Positions 10,395-18,658 of a stretch of DNA of 60,196 nt are shown here, piece by piece. The notes beneath the pieces were generated by a model. It saw only the letters and a list, made by a program, of their open reading frames with translations, ran no database searches and was not told the DNA's origin. Numbering within the stretch: the stretch's first letter is position 1; every line of letters begins with the position of its first letter. This DNA comes from Acidobacteriota bacterium. GTDB taxonomy: Bacteria > Acidobacteriota > UBA4820 > DSQY01. The stretch is taken from the NCBI GenBank assembly GCA_021787565.1, contig JAJYLT010000022.1:1-60196 (forward strand), written 5' to 3'. A program made the translations under genes and the position numbers.

Positions 10395-10955
10395 CTACGG
10401 GGCACCCCTCCACGCGGAGCGCAGGGCCAGATTGAGCAGGCGGCTGCAGTCCTCCGTCGTGGCGGTGGGCGCCTGACGGAAGAGGGGGTTCTGGCCGTTG
10501 AGCACGAGGGCGAAGGCGACGCGGCCCCTGGAGTCCACGGCCACGCACTGGATGGCGCGGGCCCTGGTTTCGCCCATGAGGAATTGGGGGAAGAGGGCGT
10601 AGTCAGTGGAGATGGGGTTGGCCCTCACGTAGGCCACGAGGTCGCTCGCGCACTCCCGGAGCAGGCTGGCGTCGTTCATCTGCCAGGCCATCTGCACGGG
10701 GATCTCCCTGCCGGAGGGCTGGGCTATACCGAGGCCTTCGGTGGTCAGGAGCTCCGCTATGAGTGGGGATGCGCCCGCGCTGTAGGTATGGCCTTCCGTG
10801 TCCAGGACGAAGGCCGGAAAGACCGTGACCGTCTCGCGGCCGATGCTCTCGCGGAGAGCCTTGGCCGCATTGGCGTCCACCAAGTCGCCGCAGGAGATGG
10901 GCAGGGCCAGAATCAGAAGAATAGCCAGAAATCCGAGCGTGTGTTTTGATCGCAT
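10395..10955 (-). CDS. Putative lipoprotein, unknown function
   Basis: A 186-residue protein with an N-terminal membrane-targeting stretch (LGFLAILLILALPISCGD). The Cys after PIS could be a lipidated cysteine, although Pro at -3 is unusual for a lipobox, so cleavage by either signal peptidase is possible. The mature part (starting DLVDANAAKALRESIGR) has no motif I can assign to a family. An upstream GTG at 10967 is possible, but GGAGG at 10968-10972 is better spaced for the ATG at 10955. It converges with the HD-GYP gene. Moderately sure it is a real exported protein; function unknown. Confidence 0.6.
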   Translation of the reverse strand: MRSKHTLGFLAILLILALPISCGDLVDANAAKALRESIGRETVTVFPAFVLDTEGHTYSAGASPLIAELLTTEGLGIAQPSGREIPVQMAWQMNDASLLRECASDLVAYVRANPISTDYALFPQFLMGETRARAIQCVAVDSRGRVAFALVLNGQNPLFRQAPTATTEDCSRLLNLALRSAWRGAP

Positions 10956-11100
10956 GTCGGTCGCCACCTCCGGGATCGGGCGCGCCTCGAAAGCCCTACC
11001 GCTTCAATATACCATGCGTCGATGGATGGGAGCTGCCCGGCCCGAGGCGGACGGCTCCTTCCAATTCTCCACCGCGGAACTTGGGTGGAGCCCCCGATCC

Positions 11101-11241
11101 CGCGATGGAATTGCACTCGTAGGAGCGCCGCCCCCGGCGCGACGGACCGTACGCGGGCACCGCATCCTGGTCGCAGGGTCACCCGGTTCGCGGCGAGGCG
11201 CCGCTCCTACGCAGGCGTTGAGCCGCTATCGCGGAATTGGG
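11101..11241 (+). repeat. ~140-bp paired REP-like element, copy A
   Basis: The element starts and ends with GCGATGGAATTGC / GCGGAATTGGGG-like ends. Inside are two inverted heads, GTAGGAGCGCCGCC and GGCGCCGCTCCTAC. The left head continues into a hairpin GCGCCG-CCCC-CGGCGC. Near-identical copies lie at 46225-46365 (same strand) and 55643-55790 (opposite strand), and a decayed copy at about 36995-37095. It fills most of the gap between the lipoprotein gene and the zinc-ribbon/hemB operon. Confidence 0.85.
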
Positions 11242-11255
11242 GTGGAGGGGTACTG

Positions 11256-11284
11256 TTGAGCGGCACGGGGGGGTCGGGTATAGT
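11256..11284 (+). promoter_or_regulatory. Sigma70-like promoter for zinc-ribbon/hemB
   Basis: A -35 box TTGAGC (11256-11261) and a -10 box TATAGT (11279-11284) are separated by exactly 17 bases, and the start codon follows 20 bases later. It sits just outside repeat copy A. Confidence 0.5.
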
Positions 11285-11303
11285 GGCCCCCTGGAGGACG
11301 GTC

Positions 11304-11534
11304 ATGGTCGGCTGGGTCGAAGAGGACGAGGAGCAGCACCGGGGGGAAAAGGGCGAGTATTGCGAGGTGTGCGGGGTGGCCGGCTTCCACCAGCACCTCG
11401 GCAAGTGTCCCATGTGCCACCGCTATTTCTGCGACGAGTGCCGGTACGTGTACGGTGGCAAGGAATTCTGCGGCCGGAACTGTGCCAACGAGTTCTTCTG
11501 GGGAGGCGAAGATGGCGACATCAGCGAAGAGTAA
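11304..11534 (+). CDS. Small zinc-ribbon/treble-clef protein
   Basis: A 76-residue protein whose middle is a cysteine array: CEVCG, then GKCPMC, FCDEC and FCGRNC, with acidic ends. The spacing suggests two zinc sites of a treble-clef or B-box kind. GGAGG lies before the ATG at 11304. Its 3' end overlaps the start of hemB by 23 bases, so the two are translationally linked and share the promoter at 11256-11284. The function is unknown. HemB is itself a zinc enzyme, so a metal-related or regulatory link is a reasonable guess only. Confidence 0.7.
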   Translation: MVGWVEEDEEQHRGEKGEYCEVCGVAGFHQHLGKCPMCHRYFCDECRYVYGGKEFCGRNCANEFFWGGEDGDISEE

Positions 11535-12522
11535 GCCCGTGGACCTCGGCCTGGTGCACCGGCCCCGCCGGCTGCGCGGAAACCCCATCCTCCGGAGCAT
11601 GGTGGAGGAGACCCGCCTCTCGCCCAAGGACTTCGTCTATCCCATGTTCCTCTGCGAGGGCCGCCGCGTGCGCCAGGAGATCCCCTCCATGCCCGACATC
11701 TACCGCCAGTCGGTGGACAAGGCGCTGAAAGAGATGGAGGAGGCGCTCGCGCTGGGCGTCCGGTCCGTGATCCTCTTTGGCATTCCCGGGCACAAGGATG
11801 CCAGGGGCTCCGAGGCCTACTCGGAGGAGGGGATCATCCAGAAGGGCGTGCGGGCCGCCAAGAAGGCCTTCGGCGACGACCTGCTGGTGGTCACCGACGT
11901 GTGCCTGTGCGAGTACACCGATCACGGCCACTGCGCCCCCGTGAAGGGCGGGGTGGTGCTCAACGACGAGGGGGTGCTCATTCACTGCCTGACCGCCCTC
12001 TCCCACGCCAGGGCCGGGGCCGATGTGGTGGCCCCCTCGGACATGATGGACGGCAGGGTGGGAGCCATCCGGGCCACGCTCGACGAGGAGGGCTTCCAGT
12101 CCGTGCCCATCATGGCCTACTCGGCCAAATACGCCTCGGCCTACTACGGCCCCTTCCGCGACGCGGCCGATTCGGCGCCGCAGTTCGGTGACCGGCGCTC
12201 CTACCAGATGGACCCCCCCAACGCCGAGGAGGCCATCCGCGAGGTGGAGCTGGACCTGGAGGAGGGGGCGGACATCGTCATGGTGAAGCCCGCCTTGCCC
12301 TACCTGGACATCATCCGAAGGGTGAGGGAGACCTTCGCGGTTCCCCTGGCGGCCTACAACGTGAGCGGCGAATACTCCATGGTCAAGGCGGCGGCCCGCC
12401 TGGGCTGGATCGACAACGACCGCGTCGTGATGGAGACCCTGACCTCCATCCGCCGCGCCGGCGCCTCCATCATCCTGACCTACCACGCCAAGGAGGCCGC
12501 GCGTCTCCTGGCGAAGGGCTGA
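11512..12522 (+). CDS. hemB: Porphobilinogen synthase (delta-aminolevulinate dehydratase)
   Basis: A 336-residue HemB, the normal size. It condenses two 5-aminolevulinate molecules to porphobilinogen in tetrapyrrole (heme, siroheme, B12) synthesis. The zinc-site cysteines are present in [13 protein letters not shown] (the zinc-dependent type). Both active-site lysines are recognisable, in [18 protein letters not shown] and in [11 protein letters not shown]. The ATG at 11512 follows GGGAGGCGAAG and lies inside the end of the upstream zinc-ribbon gene. A perfect hairpin just past the stop ends the unit. Heme demand fits the many cytochromes nearby. Confidence 0.97.
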   Translation: MATSAKSKPVDLGLVHRPRRLRGNPILRSMVEETRLSPKDFVYPMFLCEGRRVRQEIPSMPDIYRQSVDKALKEMEEALALGVRSVILFGIPGHKDARGSEAYSEEGIIQKGVRAAKKAFGDDLLVVTDVCLCEYTDHGHCAPVKGGVVLNDEGVLIHCLTALSHARAGADVVAPSDMMDGRVGAIRATLDEEGFQSVPIMAYSAKYASAYYGPFRDAADSAPQFGDRRSYQMDPPNAEEAIREVELDLEEGADIVMVKPALPYLDIIRRVRETFAVPLAAYNVSGEYSMVKAAARLGWIDNDRVVMETLTSIRRAGASIILTYHAKEAARLLAKG

Positions 12523-12537
12523 CGGGCCCTTCCGCGT

Positions 12538-12559
12538 GGAGGCCGGAAGTCCGGCCTCC
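12538..12559. terminator. Bidirectional terminator hairpin after hemB
   Basis: A perfect 10-bp stem, GGAGGCCGGA / TCCGGCCTCC with an AG loop, lies between the convergent ends of hemB and the small gene on the minus strand. A short TCTC follows; the T-tract is weak. Confidence 0.7.
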
Positions 12560-12561
12560 TC

Positions 12562-12828
12562 TCAGTGGCCGCAGCCACTCCCAACGGCCCGTTCCCGGCG
12601 CGTGAAGGCCAGTTGTTCGGCGGTGTGGTCGCAGGTGGGAAGGGTTCCGCAGACCTCCGATCGGACCACGTTCTCGTGAAACACCCGCCGGAGGGCCACG
12701 TAGAGTCCCACCTCGATGTCTTCCCGCTGGTTGTCGGGCACCATCCCCTCGACCACCAGAAAGGCCGACTGCACCGCCCTCTCCAGGACCGTCTCGGCGG
12801 TTTCTCCGGTTTTAAGCAGATAGCGCAT
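12562..12828 (-). CDS. Small conserved-looking protein, unknown
   Basis: An 88-residue protein beginning MRYLLKTGETAETVLERAV. It is preceded on its own strand by GGGGGAAAAG, a good ribosome binding site. It has a helical N-terminal half and a Cys/His-containing tail (SEVCGTLPTCDH and a final SGCGH) that might bind a metal. It converges on hemB with the shared terminator between them. I do not recognise the family. The binding site and hydrophobic-residue pattern argue that it is real. Confidence 0.5.
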   Translation of the reverse strand: MRYLLKTGETAETVLERAVQSAFLVVEGMVPDNQREDIEVGLYVALRRVFHENVVRSEVCGTLPTCDHTAEQLAFTRRERAVGSGCGH

Positions 12829-13099
12829 CTTTTCCCCCAAGAGAAGCGCGGGCAACCATGATCCGCTTGCGACGGGAGGCGCGAAGGTCCCAGGCCCGGC
12901 TGCCCGTATTTTGCTCCATCGTCCGATGCTCGGGGAGGGTGGGCGAGGGTCTTTTCGGGGTTGAGGGTGGGAAGCCGCTTAGCAGGCCTAGAATCGGGGT
13001 AAATGCCCCAGGGACGGCGGTGAAGATCGTTCCGCCGCGAACCGGCGAAATCGTATCGTCCCGATGACCCTTCTGCTACACTCTCACGCGGAGGAGACT

Positions 13100-13726
13100 G
13101 TGTTCGTTACTTTCGAAGGTGTCGAGGGCTGCGGGAAAACCACCCAGGCGCGAATGCTGGCCGAGCTTCTTCGGGGGCGGGGCGTGGAGGTCGTGGAGAC
13201 CCGCGAGCCCGGCGGCTCGCCCATCGGGCCCGCCCTCCGGGCCCTCCTGCTGTCCGACGGGTCGGACCTCCTACCCTCCACCGAGCTACTGCTCTACGCC
13301 GCCGAACGCTCGGAGCACGTGGCAAGGGTCATCCGCCCCGCCCTGGAGCGCGGGGCCTGGGTGGTCTGCGACCGCTACGGGGACGCTACGAGGGCCTATC
13401 AGGCCTTCGGGCGGGGGCTGCCCCGCGAGGCGGTGGAGCGGGTGCACGCCCTGGCGACGGGTGGGCTGGAACCGGGGCTCACCCTCTTTCTCCGGCTGCC
13501 AGTGGAGAAGGCGCTCACCCGGGCCCGCTCCAGAAACAGCACCTCGAGTTCGGCGGAGGGCCGATTCGAGGCCGAAGAGGAGGCCTTCCATCGCCGGGTG
13601 GCCGAAGGGTACGAGGCGCTGGCCCGGGAGTTCCCGCGGCGCATCCGGCCCGTGGATGGCGGCGGATCTCGGGAGGCCGTCTTCGAGAGGATCCGCGGGA
13701 TCGTGGAGCTCCTTCTCCATGTCTGA
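13100..13726 (+). CDS. tmk: Thymidylate kinase
   Basis: A 208-residue dTMP kinase, which makes dTDP for DNA synthesis in the cytosol. It has the P-loop GVEGCGKTT, the TREPGGSPIG dTMP-site motif and DRYGDATRAYQ, in the usual order and spacing. A GTG start at 13100 is chosen because GAGGAG lies just before it and this gives the family length. An ATG at 13064 would add 12 atypical residues. The end overlaps the start of the lipid A acyltransferase by 8 bases, so both are probably read from one transcript. Confidence 0.93.
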   Translation: MFVTFEGVEGCGKTTQARMLAELLRGRGVEVVETREPGGSPIGPALRALLLSDGSDLLPSTELLLYAAERSEHVARVIRPALERGAWVVCDRYGDATRAYQAFGRGLPREAVERVHALATGGLEPGLTLFLRLPVEKALTRARSRNSTSSSAEGRFEAEEEAFHRRVAEGYEALAREFPRRIRPVDGGGSREAVFERIRGIVELLLHV

Positions 13727-14687
13727 GCGAGCGCGGTGGGCCGTCGAGTACGCGGTTGTGCGGGTGGTGGCCGCGGTGGTCGGGCTCTCGCCCCGGGGGA
13801 TCGGAAACCGGGCCGGACGCCTCCTGGGGGACCTGGCCTTCCTCGTGGACCGGCGCCACCGGGGGGTGGCCCTGGCCAATCTGGAGGCGGCCTATCCCGA
13901 CGCCGATGAGGCGTGGTGCCGGCGGGTGGCGCGGGGCAGCTTCCGCCACCTGGGGCGCCTCCTCACGGAGATCGTGTGCCAGAGGCCCGACGTGAGACGG
14001 CTCCTTCCCACGGTCACCTTCGAGGGATGGGAGTGGCTGCAGCAGATCGAGCAGGCGGGGAAGGGCTATTTTCTTCTGTCGGGGCACTTCGGCAACTGGG
14101 AGCGGGTGGCGCACCTGCAGGCCGCCCTGGGCCATCCACTCTGGATGGTGACGCGGCCCCTGGACAACCCCCATCTGGAGAGGTACCTGGCGCGCCTGCG
14201 GGAGAGCACGGGCAACCGCGTCGTGCACAAGCGCAACGCGGTCCGGGAGGTGGTCAGGGGGCTCAGGCAGGGCAGGGGCATCGCCTTCGTGATCGACCAG
14301 AACTTCGGGGAGCCGGGAAGGCACTTCGTGCCCTTTTTCGGCCGTCCCGCCGCCACGACCCCCGCCCTCGGGAGCCTCGCCGCCAGGCTCCAGGTCCCAA
14401 TCCTGCCGGTCTTTGCCTTTCCCGAGCCGGGCGGGCGATACCGGATCGTGTACGGCCCTCCCATTTCCCCGCCCGATTCCGGGGACCGGGAGGCGGACGC
14501 GCAGAAGATCACGGAGCTGGGGACCGCGCGCATCGAAGAGGCCGTCCGGGTCCAACCCGAGGCTTGGTTCTGGATGCACCAGCGCTGGCGGACGCGGCCG
14601 GAGGAGGGGAAGGAGACAGGAAAACGGGGAGACGGCGAGCCGGTGAAGAAAGGAGAGGAAGCTCCTCCTCCCCCGCTGATCACCTAA
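13719..14687 (+). CDS. Lipid A biosynthesis acyltransferase (LpxL/HtrB-like)
   Basis: A 322-residue member of the lysophospholipid acyltransferase family that adds secondary acyl chains to lipid A precursors at the inner membrane. The catalytic H-x4-E motif is seen in SGHFGNWE (about residue 118), followed by VIDQNFGEPG and FFGRPAATTP, as expected for LpxL/LpxM. The N-terminus has a membrane-associating segment (AVVRVVAAVVGL). The charged Pro/Glu/Lys-rich tail (about the last 30 residues) is extra. The start overlaps tmk by 8 bases, and the stop shares a base with an octamer repeat leading to gmhB. Which acyl position it modifies cannot be told from sequence. Confidence 0.9.
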   Translation: MSERARWAVEYAVVRVVAAVVGLSPRGIGNRAGRLLGDLAFLVDRRHRGVALANLEAAYPDADEAWCRRVARGSFRHLGRLLTEIVCQRPDVRRLLPTVTFEGWEWLQQIEQAGKGYFLLSGHFGNWERVAHLQAALGHPLWMVTRPLDNPHLERYLARLRESTGNRVVHKRNAVREVVRGLRQGRGIAFVIDQNFGEPGRHFVPFFGRPAATTPALGSLAARLQVPILPVFAFPEPGGRYRIVYGPPISPPDSGDREADAQKITELGTARIEEAVRVQPEAWFWMHQRWRTRPEEGKETGKRGDGEPVKKGEEAPPPPLIT

Positions 14688-14716
14688 TGGCTCAATCGCT
14701 TAATCGCTCAATAGCC
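14686..14716. repeat. Octamer short tandem repeat
   Basis: About four units of AATnGCTn (AATGGCTC, AATCGCTT, AATCGCTC, AATAGCC) in an 8-nt period. It begins at the stop codon of the acyltransferase and runs into the leader of gmhB. It offers spurious ATG starts upstream of the real gmhB start. Confidence 0.75.
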
Positions 14717-14743
14717 ATGTTTCCTCCACCGGAGTTCGAACAG

Positions 14744-15334
14744 ATGACGCAATCGGCGAAATGGGGCGTTTTCCTGGACCGCGACGGGACCGTCACCGAG
14801 GAGGTGGGATACGTGAATCATCCGTCCCGCCTGAGGCTGATCGCCAGCGCGGCGGAGGGCATCCGCCTCCTCAACCGGGCCTCCGTCCCGGTGCTCCTCG
14901 CCACCAACCAGGCGGGCGTGGCCCGGGGCTACTTCACGGAGGATCTGGTCCGGGAGAATCTGGACCGCCTGCAGGAGATGCTGGGGCGCCTGGGAGCCAG
15001 GCTGGACGCGCTCTACTACTGCCCGCACCACCCCTCCGTGGGCGCGCCACCCTACCGGCAGGCGTGCGACTGCCGCAAACCCAAGCCCGGCATGCTCTTG
15101 CGGGGAGCCCGCGAGTTCGATCTGGAGCTGACCCGCTGCTACGTCCTGGGGGACAAGATCGGCGACGTCGCCTTCGCCCACTCCGTGGGGGCCAAGGGCG
15201 TACTCGTCCTCACGGGTTACGGGCTGGGGGAGTACACCTACCAGCGGCAGGGCTGGACAGAGCAACCGGACTTCATGGCGGAGGACCTGGTCTCGGCCGC
15301 GGAGTGGATCCTGAAAGATGCGCAAGGCCGCTAG
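14744..15334 (+). CDS. gmhB: D-glycero-beta-D-manno-heptose-1,7-bisphosphate 7-phosphatase
   Basis: A HAD-superfamily phosphatase of 196 residues that removes the 7-phosphate in ADP-heptose synthesis for the LPS inner core. HAD motif I is FLDRDGTVTEEVGY. TNQAGVARGYF carries motif II. The zinc loop is CPHHP...CDCRKPKPGM, with three Cys and one His. The later LGDKIGDV is motif IV. Of three in-frame ATGs (14687, 14717, 14744) the last has a GGAG at 14731 and matches usual GmhB N-termini; the others fall in or next to the octamer repeat. hldA follows by 48 bases. Confidence 0.93.
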   Translation: MTQSAKWGVFLDRDGTVTEEVGYVNHPSRLRLIASAAEGIRLLNRASVPVLLATNQAGVARGYFTEDLVRENLDRLQEMLGRLGARLDALYYCPHHPSVGAPPYRQACDCRKPKPGMLLRGAREFDLELTRCYVLGDKIGDVAFAHSVGAKGVLVLTGYGLGEYTYQRQGWTEQPDFMAEDLVSAAEWILKDAQGR

Positions 15335-15382
15335 CGGCCTCTCGGAGGCGGGCGCCCGAAACGCGCCCCAGGGGAGCACTTC

Positions 15383-16390
15383 ATGAAGGAGCGCTGGTGG
15401 AAACTCTCGGAGATCGTCGGCCGCTTCGCGGGAGTCCGCGTGGTCGTGGCGGGCGATCTGGTGCTGGACCGCTTCTGGTACGGGGCCGTGCAGCGGATCT
15501 CGCGCGAGGCGCCCGTCCCCATCGTGCGCTTGACGCGGACGCGGCTCGTCCCGGGCTGCGCCGCCAACACCGTATGGAACCTGGCGGCGCTGGGTGCCAC
15601 GCCCGTGCCGGTCGGCGTAGCGGGTCAGGACCGAGAGGGAGACGCCCTCCTGAGCCTCTTCGCGGAGAAGGGCATTCCCCTGAAAGCGATCGCCAGGCCC
15701 GCGGCCTGGGAGACTCCCACCAAGACGCGCATCCTGGCGGGACCCCTCCACGGTCCCAAGCAGCAGCTGGCCCGGGTGGATTCGGGCGAGGCCAACGTCT
15801 TCACGCCCCCGCTGGTGGCGGAGCTGCGGGGCGCCCTGGAGGGCGCGCTGAAGGGGGCGGCGGCCCTCATCCTCTCGGACTACGGGCTAGGCCTCGTGGA
15901 GGCCGTGGGGGTGGCGGATTACGCGAAGTCGGTCCCCGTCTCGGCCCTGGACTCGCGCTTCGCCCTCGCCCGGTTTCGTGGCCTGACCACGGCCACCCCC
16001 AACGAGGAGGAGTTCGAGGAGGCCTGCGAGGTCAGCCTCGGGGACGACGAGGCCCTGCTGGAGAGCGTGGGCGAGCGCCTTCGGGCGCGCATGGGACTCC
16101 AGGCGTTGCTGGTGACCCGGGGCGCCAAGGGGATGAGCCTTTTCGAGCCCGGGCAGAGGCCCCTGCACCTGCCCGTCGTGGGTTCGGACCAGGTGGTGGA
16201 CGTCACCGGGGCCGGTGACACCGTCATCGCGGCGTACGTGCTGGCCCTCTCTGCGGGCGCCAGCTTTCCGGATGCGGCGGCCATCGCCAACGCCGCCGGA
16301 GGCGTCGTGGTCCAGAAGCACGGCACCGCCACCACCGACGTGGAGGAGCTGAGGAACACGCTGCAAGCGTGGGGGGAGGGGAGACTGTGA
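15383..16390 (+). CDS. hldA: D-glycero-beta-D-manno-heptose-7-phosphate kinase
   Basis: A 335-residue PfkB-family sugar kinase corresponding to domain I of HldE (RfaE). It phosphorylates heptose-7-phosphate at C1. The features are GDLVLDRFWYGAVQRISREAP near the N-terminus, GCAANTVWNLAALGA, and the catalytic/anion-hole motif DVTGAGDTVIAAY near residue 272. Here the kinase and the nucleotidyltransferase (hldC, just downstream) are separate genes rather than fused as in enterobacteria. GGGGAG precedes the ATG. A 13-unit heptamer repeat separates it from hldC. Confidence 0.93.
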   Translation: MKERWWKLSEIVGRFAGVRVVVAGDLVLDRFWYGAVQRISREAPVPIVRLTRTRLVPGCAANTVWNLAALGATPVPVGVAGQDREGDALLSLFAEKGIPLKAIARPAAWETPTKTRILAGPLHGPKQQLARVDSGEANVFTPPLVAELRGALEGALKGAAALILSDYGLGLVEAVGVADYAKSVPVSALDSRFALARFRGLTTATPNEEEFEEACEVSLGDDEALLESVGERLRARMGLQALLVTRGAKGMSLFEPGQRPLHLPVVGSDQVVDVTGAGDTVIAAYVLALSAGASFPDAAAIANAAGGVVVQKHGTATTDVEELRNTLQAWGEGRL

Positions 16391-16430
16391 GGGGGGATTG
16401 GGAATGGCTAATGTCGAATTGCCAATTTTT

Positions 16431-16521
16431 TCCTTACTCCTCACTCCTCACTTCCCACTCCTCACTTCTTATTTCTTACTTCTCACTCCTCACTCCTCAC
16501 TTCCCACTCCTCACTCCTAAG
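16431..16521. repeat. Heptamer short tandem repeat, 13 units
   Basis: A pyrimidine tract with a strict 7-nt period, consensus T(C/T)CTCAC. Thirteen consecutive heptads fit with scattered C/T changes and no shift of phase. It ends 12 bases before the hldC start codon, so it forms the hldA-hldC spacer of the mRNA. Confidence 0.9.
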
Positions 16522-16532
16522 AAGGATCTGCC

Positions 16533-17030
16533 GTGCCCACCCCATTTGAAGAGCGCATCGCTTCCAAGATCCTGAGCCACCGAGAGGCGGCGGAGCGGCT
16601 CGCCCGCGGCGCCCGGAGAGGGGAGACGCTGGCTCTGGCCAACGGCTGCTTCGACCTCCTCCACGTGGGCCACGTGCGCTACCTCCAGGGGGCGAAGCGG
16701 GAGGCCGATCTCCTCTTGGTCGCGCTCAACGCGGACGCCTCGGTGCGGGCGCTCAAGGGGGAGGGAAGGCCCATCCAGCCGGAACAGGACCGGCTCGAGA
16801 TCATCGCCAGTCTGGCCTGTGTGGATTACGTGACGCTCTTTGGGGAGCTGACCGTGGCGCCGCTCATCGAACTGCTGGAGCCTGACGTCCACTGCAAGGG
16901 GACGGACTACACTCCCGAGACGGTGCCCGAGCGCGAGGCGGTCTTGAGGTACGGAGGCCGCATCGCCATCGTGGGAGACCCCAAGGACCACGACAGCAGC
17001 GCCATCATCCGGAGGCTCACTCCACGGTGA
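16533..17030 (+). CDS. hldC: Heptose-1-phosphate adenylyltransferase (ADP-heptose synthase)
   Basis: A 165-residue cytidylyltransferase-like protein equal to domain II of HldE. It joins AMP from ATP to heptose-1-phosphate. NGCFDLLHVGHVRYLQ contains the HxGH nucleotide motif; KGTDYTPETVPE and the late SSAIIRRL also fit. The start is GTG, with AAGAAGGA upstream (16519-16526). The last 14 bases overlap the end of the convergent ferredoxin gene. With gmhB and hldA it completes the late ADP-heptose steps; gmhA is not in the window. Confidence 0.92.
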   Translation: MPTPFEERIASKILSHREAAERLARGARRGETLALANGCFDLLHVGHVRYLQGAKREADLLLVALNADASVRALKGEGRPIQPEQDRLEIIASLACVDYVTLFGELTVAPLIELLEPDVHCKGTDYTPETVPEREAVLRYGGRIAIVGDPKDHDSSAIIRRLTPR

Positions 17031-17196
17031 CGGCGCCGGTGGGGCAGTGCTCGACGCAGAGCCAGCAGCCCGTGCAGCTCTCGGGGCGCACCACGACCAC
17101 CTGGGAGACCTTGAGCTCGAAGACGTCCTCGGGGCAGAGCTCGAAGCAGTATCCGCTGTTTTCGCAGACTTCGTAATCGATCGTCACGGTATACAA
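17017..17196 (-). CDS. Small dicluster-type ferredoxin
   Basis: A 59-residue ferredoxin. The second cluster site is complete, CTGCWLCVEHCP. The first site reads CENSGYCFELCP: where a four-Cys site would have its second Cys there is Ser, the pattern of [3Fe-4S] sites in seven-iron ferredoxins. A TTG start at 17196 is proposed because GAGGTG lies 7 bases upstream. GTG at 17184 is possible; longer frames upstream look non-coding. It overlaps hldC tail to tail by 14 bases and is divergent from ychF. It is probably a cytosolic electron carrier; partner unknown. Confidence 0.8.
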   Translation of the reverse strand: MYTVTIDYEVCENSGYCFELCPEDVFELKVSQVVVVRPESCTGCWLCVEHCPTGAVTVE

Positions 17197-17293
17197 GGCC
17201 AGCACCTCATGTAACGTGAATGTAGCGTGGGATGAGGCGCGGGGCAAGCGGAGGGCCCCTTCTCTGGGGTAGAATGGCGCGGGAGGTCGGGTC

Positions 17294-18391
17294 ATGGCTC
17301 TTTCGTGTGGCATCGTGGGGCTCCCGAGGGTCGGCAAGACGAGCCTCTTCAACGCGCTGACGGCGGCCAACGCCCAGGTGGGCGCCTTCACCAGCGCCTC
17401 CGCGGACCCCAACATCGCCGTGGTGGGCGTTCCCGATCCCAGGCTCGACGAGCTGGGCAAGGTGAACCGCTCGAAGAAGATCACGCCGACCACGCTCCGC
17501 TTCGTGGACGTGGCAGGCCTGGTGCGCGGCTCGGCCCAGGGCGGGGGCTCGGGCAACCAGTTCCTGGCGCACATTCGCGAGGTGGACGCCATCGTCCACG
17601 TGGTGCGCTGCTTCGAGGACGAGCAGGTGATCCACGAGGACGGCTCCGTCAGCCCGGCGCGGGACGTGGAGACCATCCACCTGGAGCTGGCCCTGTCGGA
17701 CCTCGCCACCGTGGAGAGGCGCCGCGAGCGGGTCATCAAGCTGGCGCGCACGGGCGACGCCCCCGCCAAGCGGCTGCTGGCGGCGCTGGAGGCCGTGAAG
17801 GGCCAGCTCGACGAGGGCCGCCCGGCGCGGGAGGCCCACCTGCCCAAGGAGGAGTGGGCCCTGCTCAGCGACCTCAACCTGCTCACGATCAAGCCCATCC
17901 TCTACGTGGCCAACATCGACGAGACGGGGCTCGCCCCGGACCACGCCCACGCCTCGGCGCTGGAGGCGGTGGCGGCGGCCGAGCGGGCGCCCTGCGTCCG
18001 CGTCTGCGGGAAGATCGAGGCGGAGATGGCCGGGCTTCCGCTGGAGGAGCGCGCGGAGTTCATGGAGGCCTACGGCCTGAAGGAGTCGGCCCTCAGCCAG
18101 ATCATCCACGCCGGCTTCGACCTCCTGGGCCTCATGACCTTCCTGACCGCCGGCGAGGACGAGACGCGCGCCTGGACCATCACCAAGGGCACGCGGGCGC
18201 CCCAGGCGGCGGGCAAGATCCACAGCGACCTGGAGCGCGGCTTCATTCGGCTGGAGGTATACTCCTACGAGGACTGGCTGGCCTGCGGGAAGGACGAGAA
18301 GAAGATCAAGGAGAAGGGCCTCTGGCGCTCGGAGGGCAAGGAGTACGTCATGCGCGAGGGCGACGTCTGCCTCTTCCGGTTCAACGTGTGA
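17294..18391 (+). CDS. ychF: YchF/OLA1-family ribosome-associated ATPase
   Basis: A 365-residue Obg-superfamily P-loop protein that in known members binds ATP rather than GTP, associates with ribosomes and responds to oxidative stress. The G1 loop is GLPRVGKTS (more often GLPNVGKST). VDVAGLVRGSAQGGGSGNQFL is the typical G3 region, VANIDE replaces the NKxD specificity motif, and the C-terminal TGS domain ends YVMREGDVCLFRFNV. Full family length. A GGGAGG ribosome site precedes the ATG. Transcribed away from the ferredoxin gene with 97 bases between starts. Confidence 0.96.
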   Translation: MALSCGIVGLPRVGKTSLFNALTAANAQVGAFTSASADPNIAVVGVPDPRLDELGKVNRSKKITPTTLRFVDVAGLVRGSAQGGGSGNQFLAHIREVDAIVHVVRCFEDEQVIHEDGSVSPARDVETIHLELALSDLATVERRRERVIKLARTGDAPAKRLLAALEAVKGQLDEGRPAREAHLPKEEWALLSDLNLLTIKPILYVANIDETGLAPDHAHASALEAVAAAERAPCVRVCGKIEAEMAGLPLEERAEFMEAYGLKESALSQIIHAGFDLLGLMTFLTAGEDETRAWTITKGTRAPQAAGKIHSDLERGFIRLEVYSYEDWLACGKDEKKIKEKGLWRSEGKEYVMREGDVCLFRFNV

Positions 18392-18429
18392 TGGGGCTGC
18401 TGTTGCCTGGAAAGCCCCCGCTCCGAGGC

Positions 18430-18550
18430 CGTCATTCTGAGGCCGCCGTTGCGAAGGGCTCCCCCGGAAGAATCTCCATCGCCGGTCCCGCACGGCCATT
18501 GCCCGAGATCCTTCAGGGGAGAAGCCTCAGAGGAGGCTTCAGGGTGACCG
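18430..18550. repeat. GTCAT...GTGAC palindromic element
   Basis: Begins CGTCATTCTGAGG and ends CTTCAGGGTGACCG, with internal hairpin pieces (AAGAATCTCC, GAGATCCTTC). It fills most of the ychF-thioesterase spacer. Similar elements lie at 25700-25767, 55371-55496 and, in frame, inside argS (59053-59126). Confidence 0.6.
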
Positions 18551-18658
18551 CCAAGGCCGGCCATTTCTGAGATGGAGCGCCGGGGACCGAACCCGCCGGG
18601 AGGCTCCCCGGGGCATCGGCGAGAGGGGACGGACGGCGTACGGCCGACAGGAGGAACC

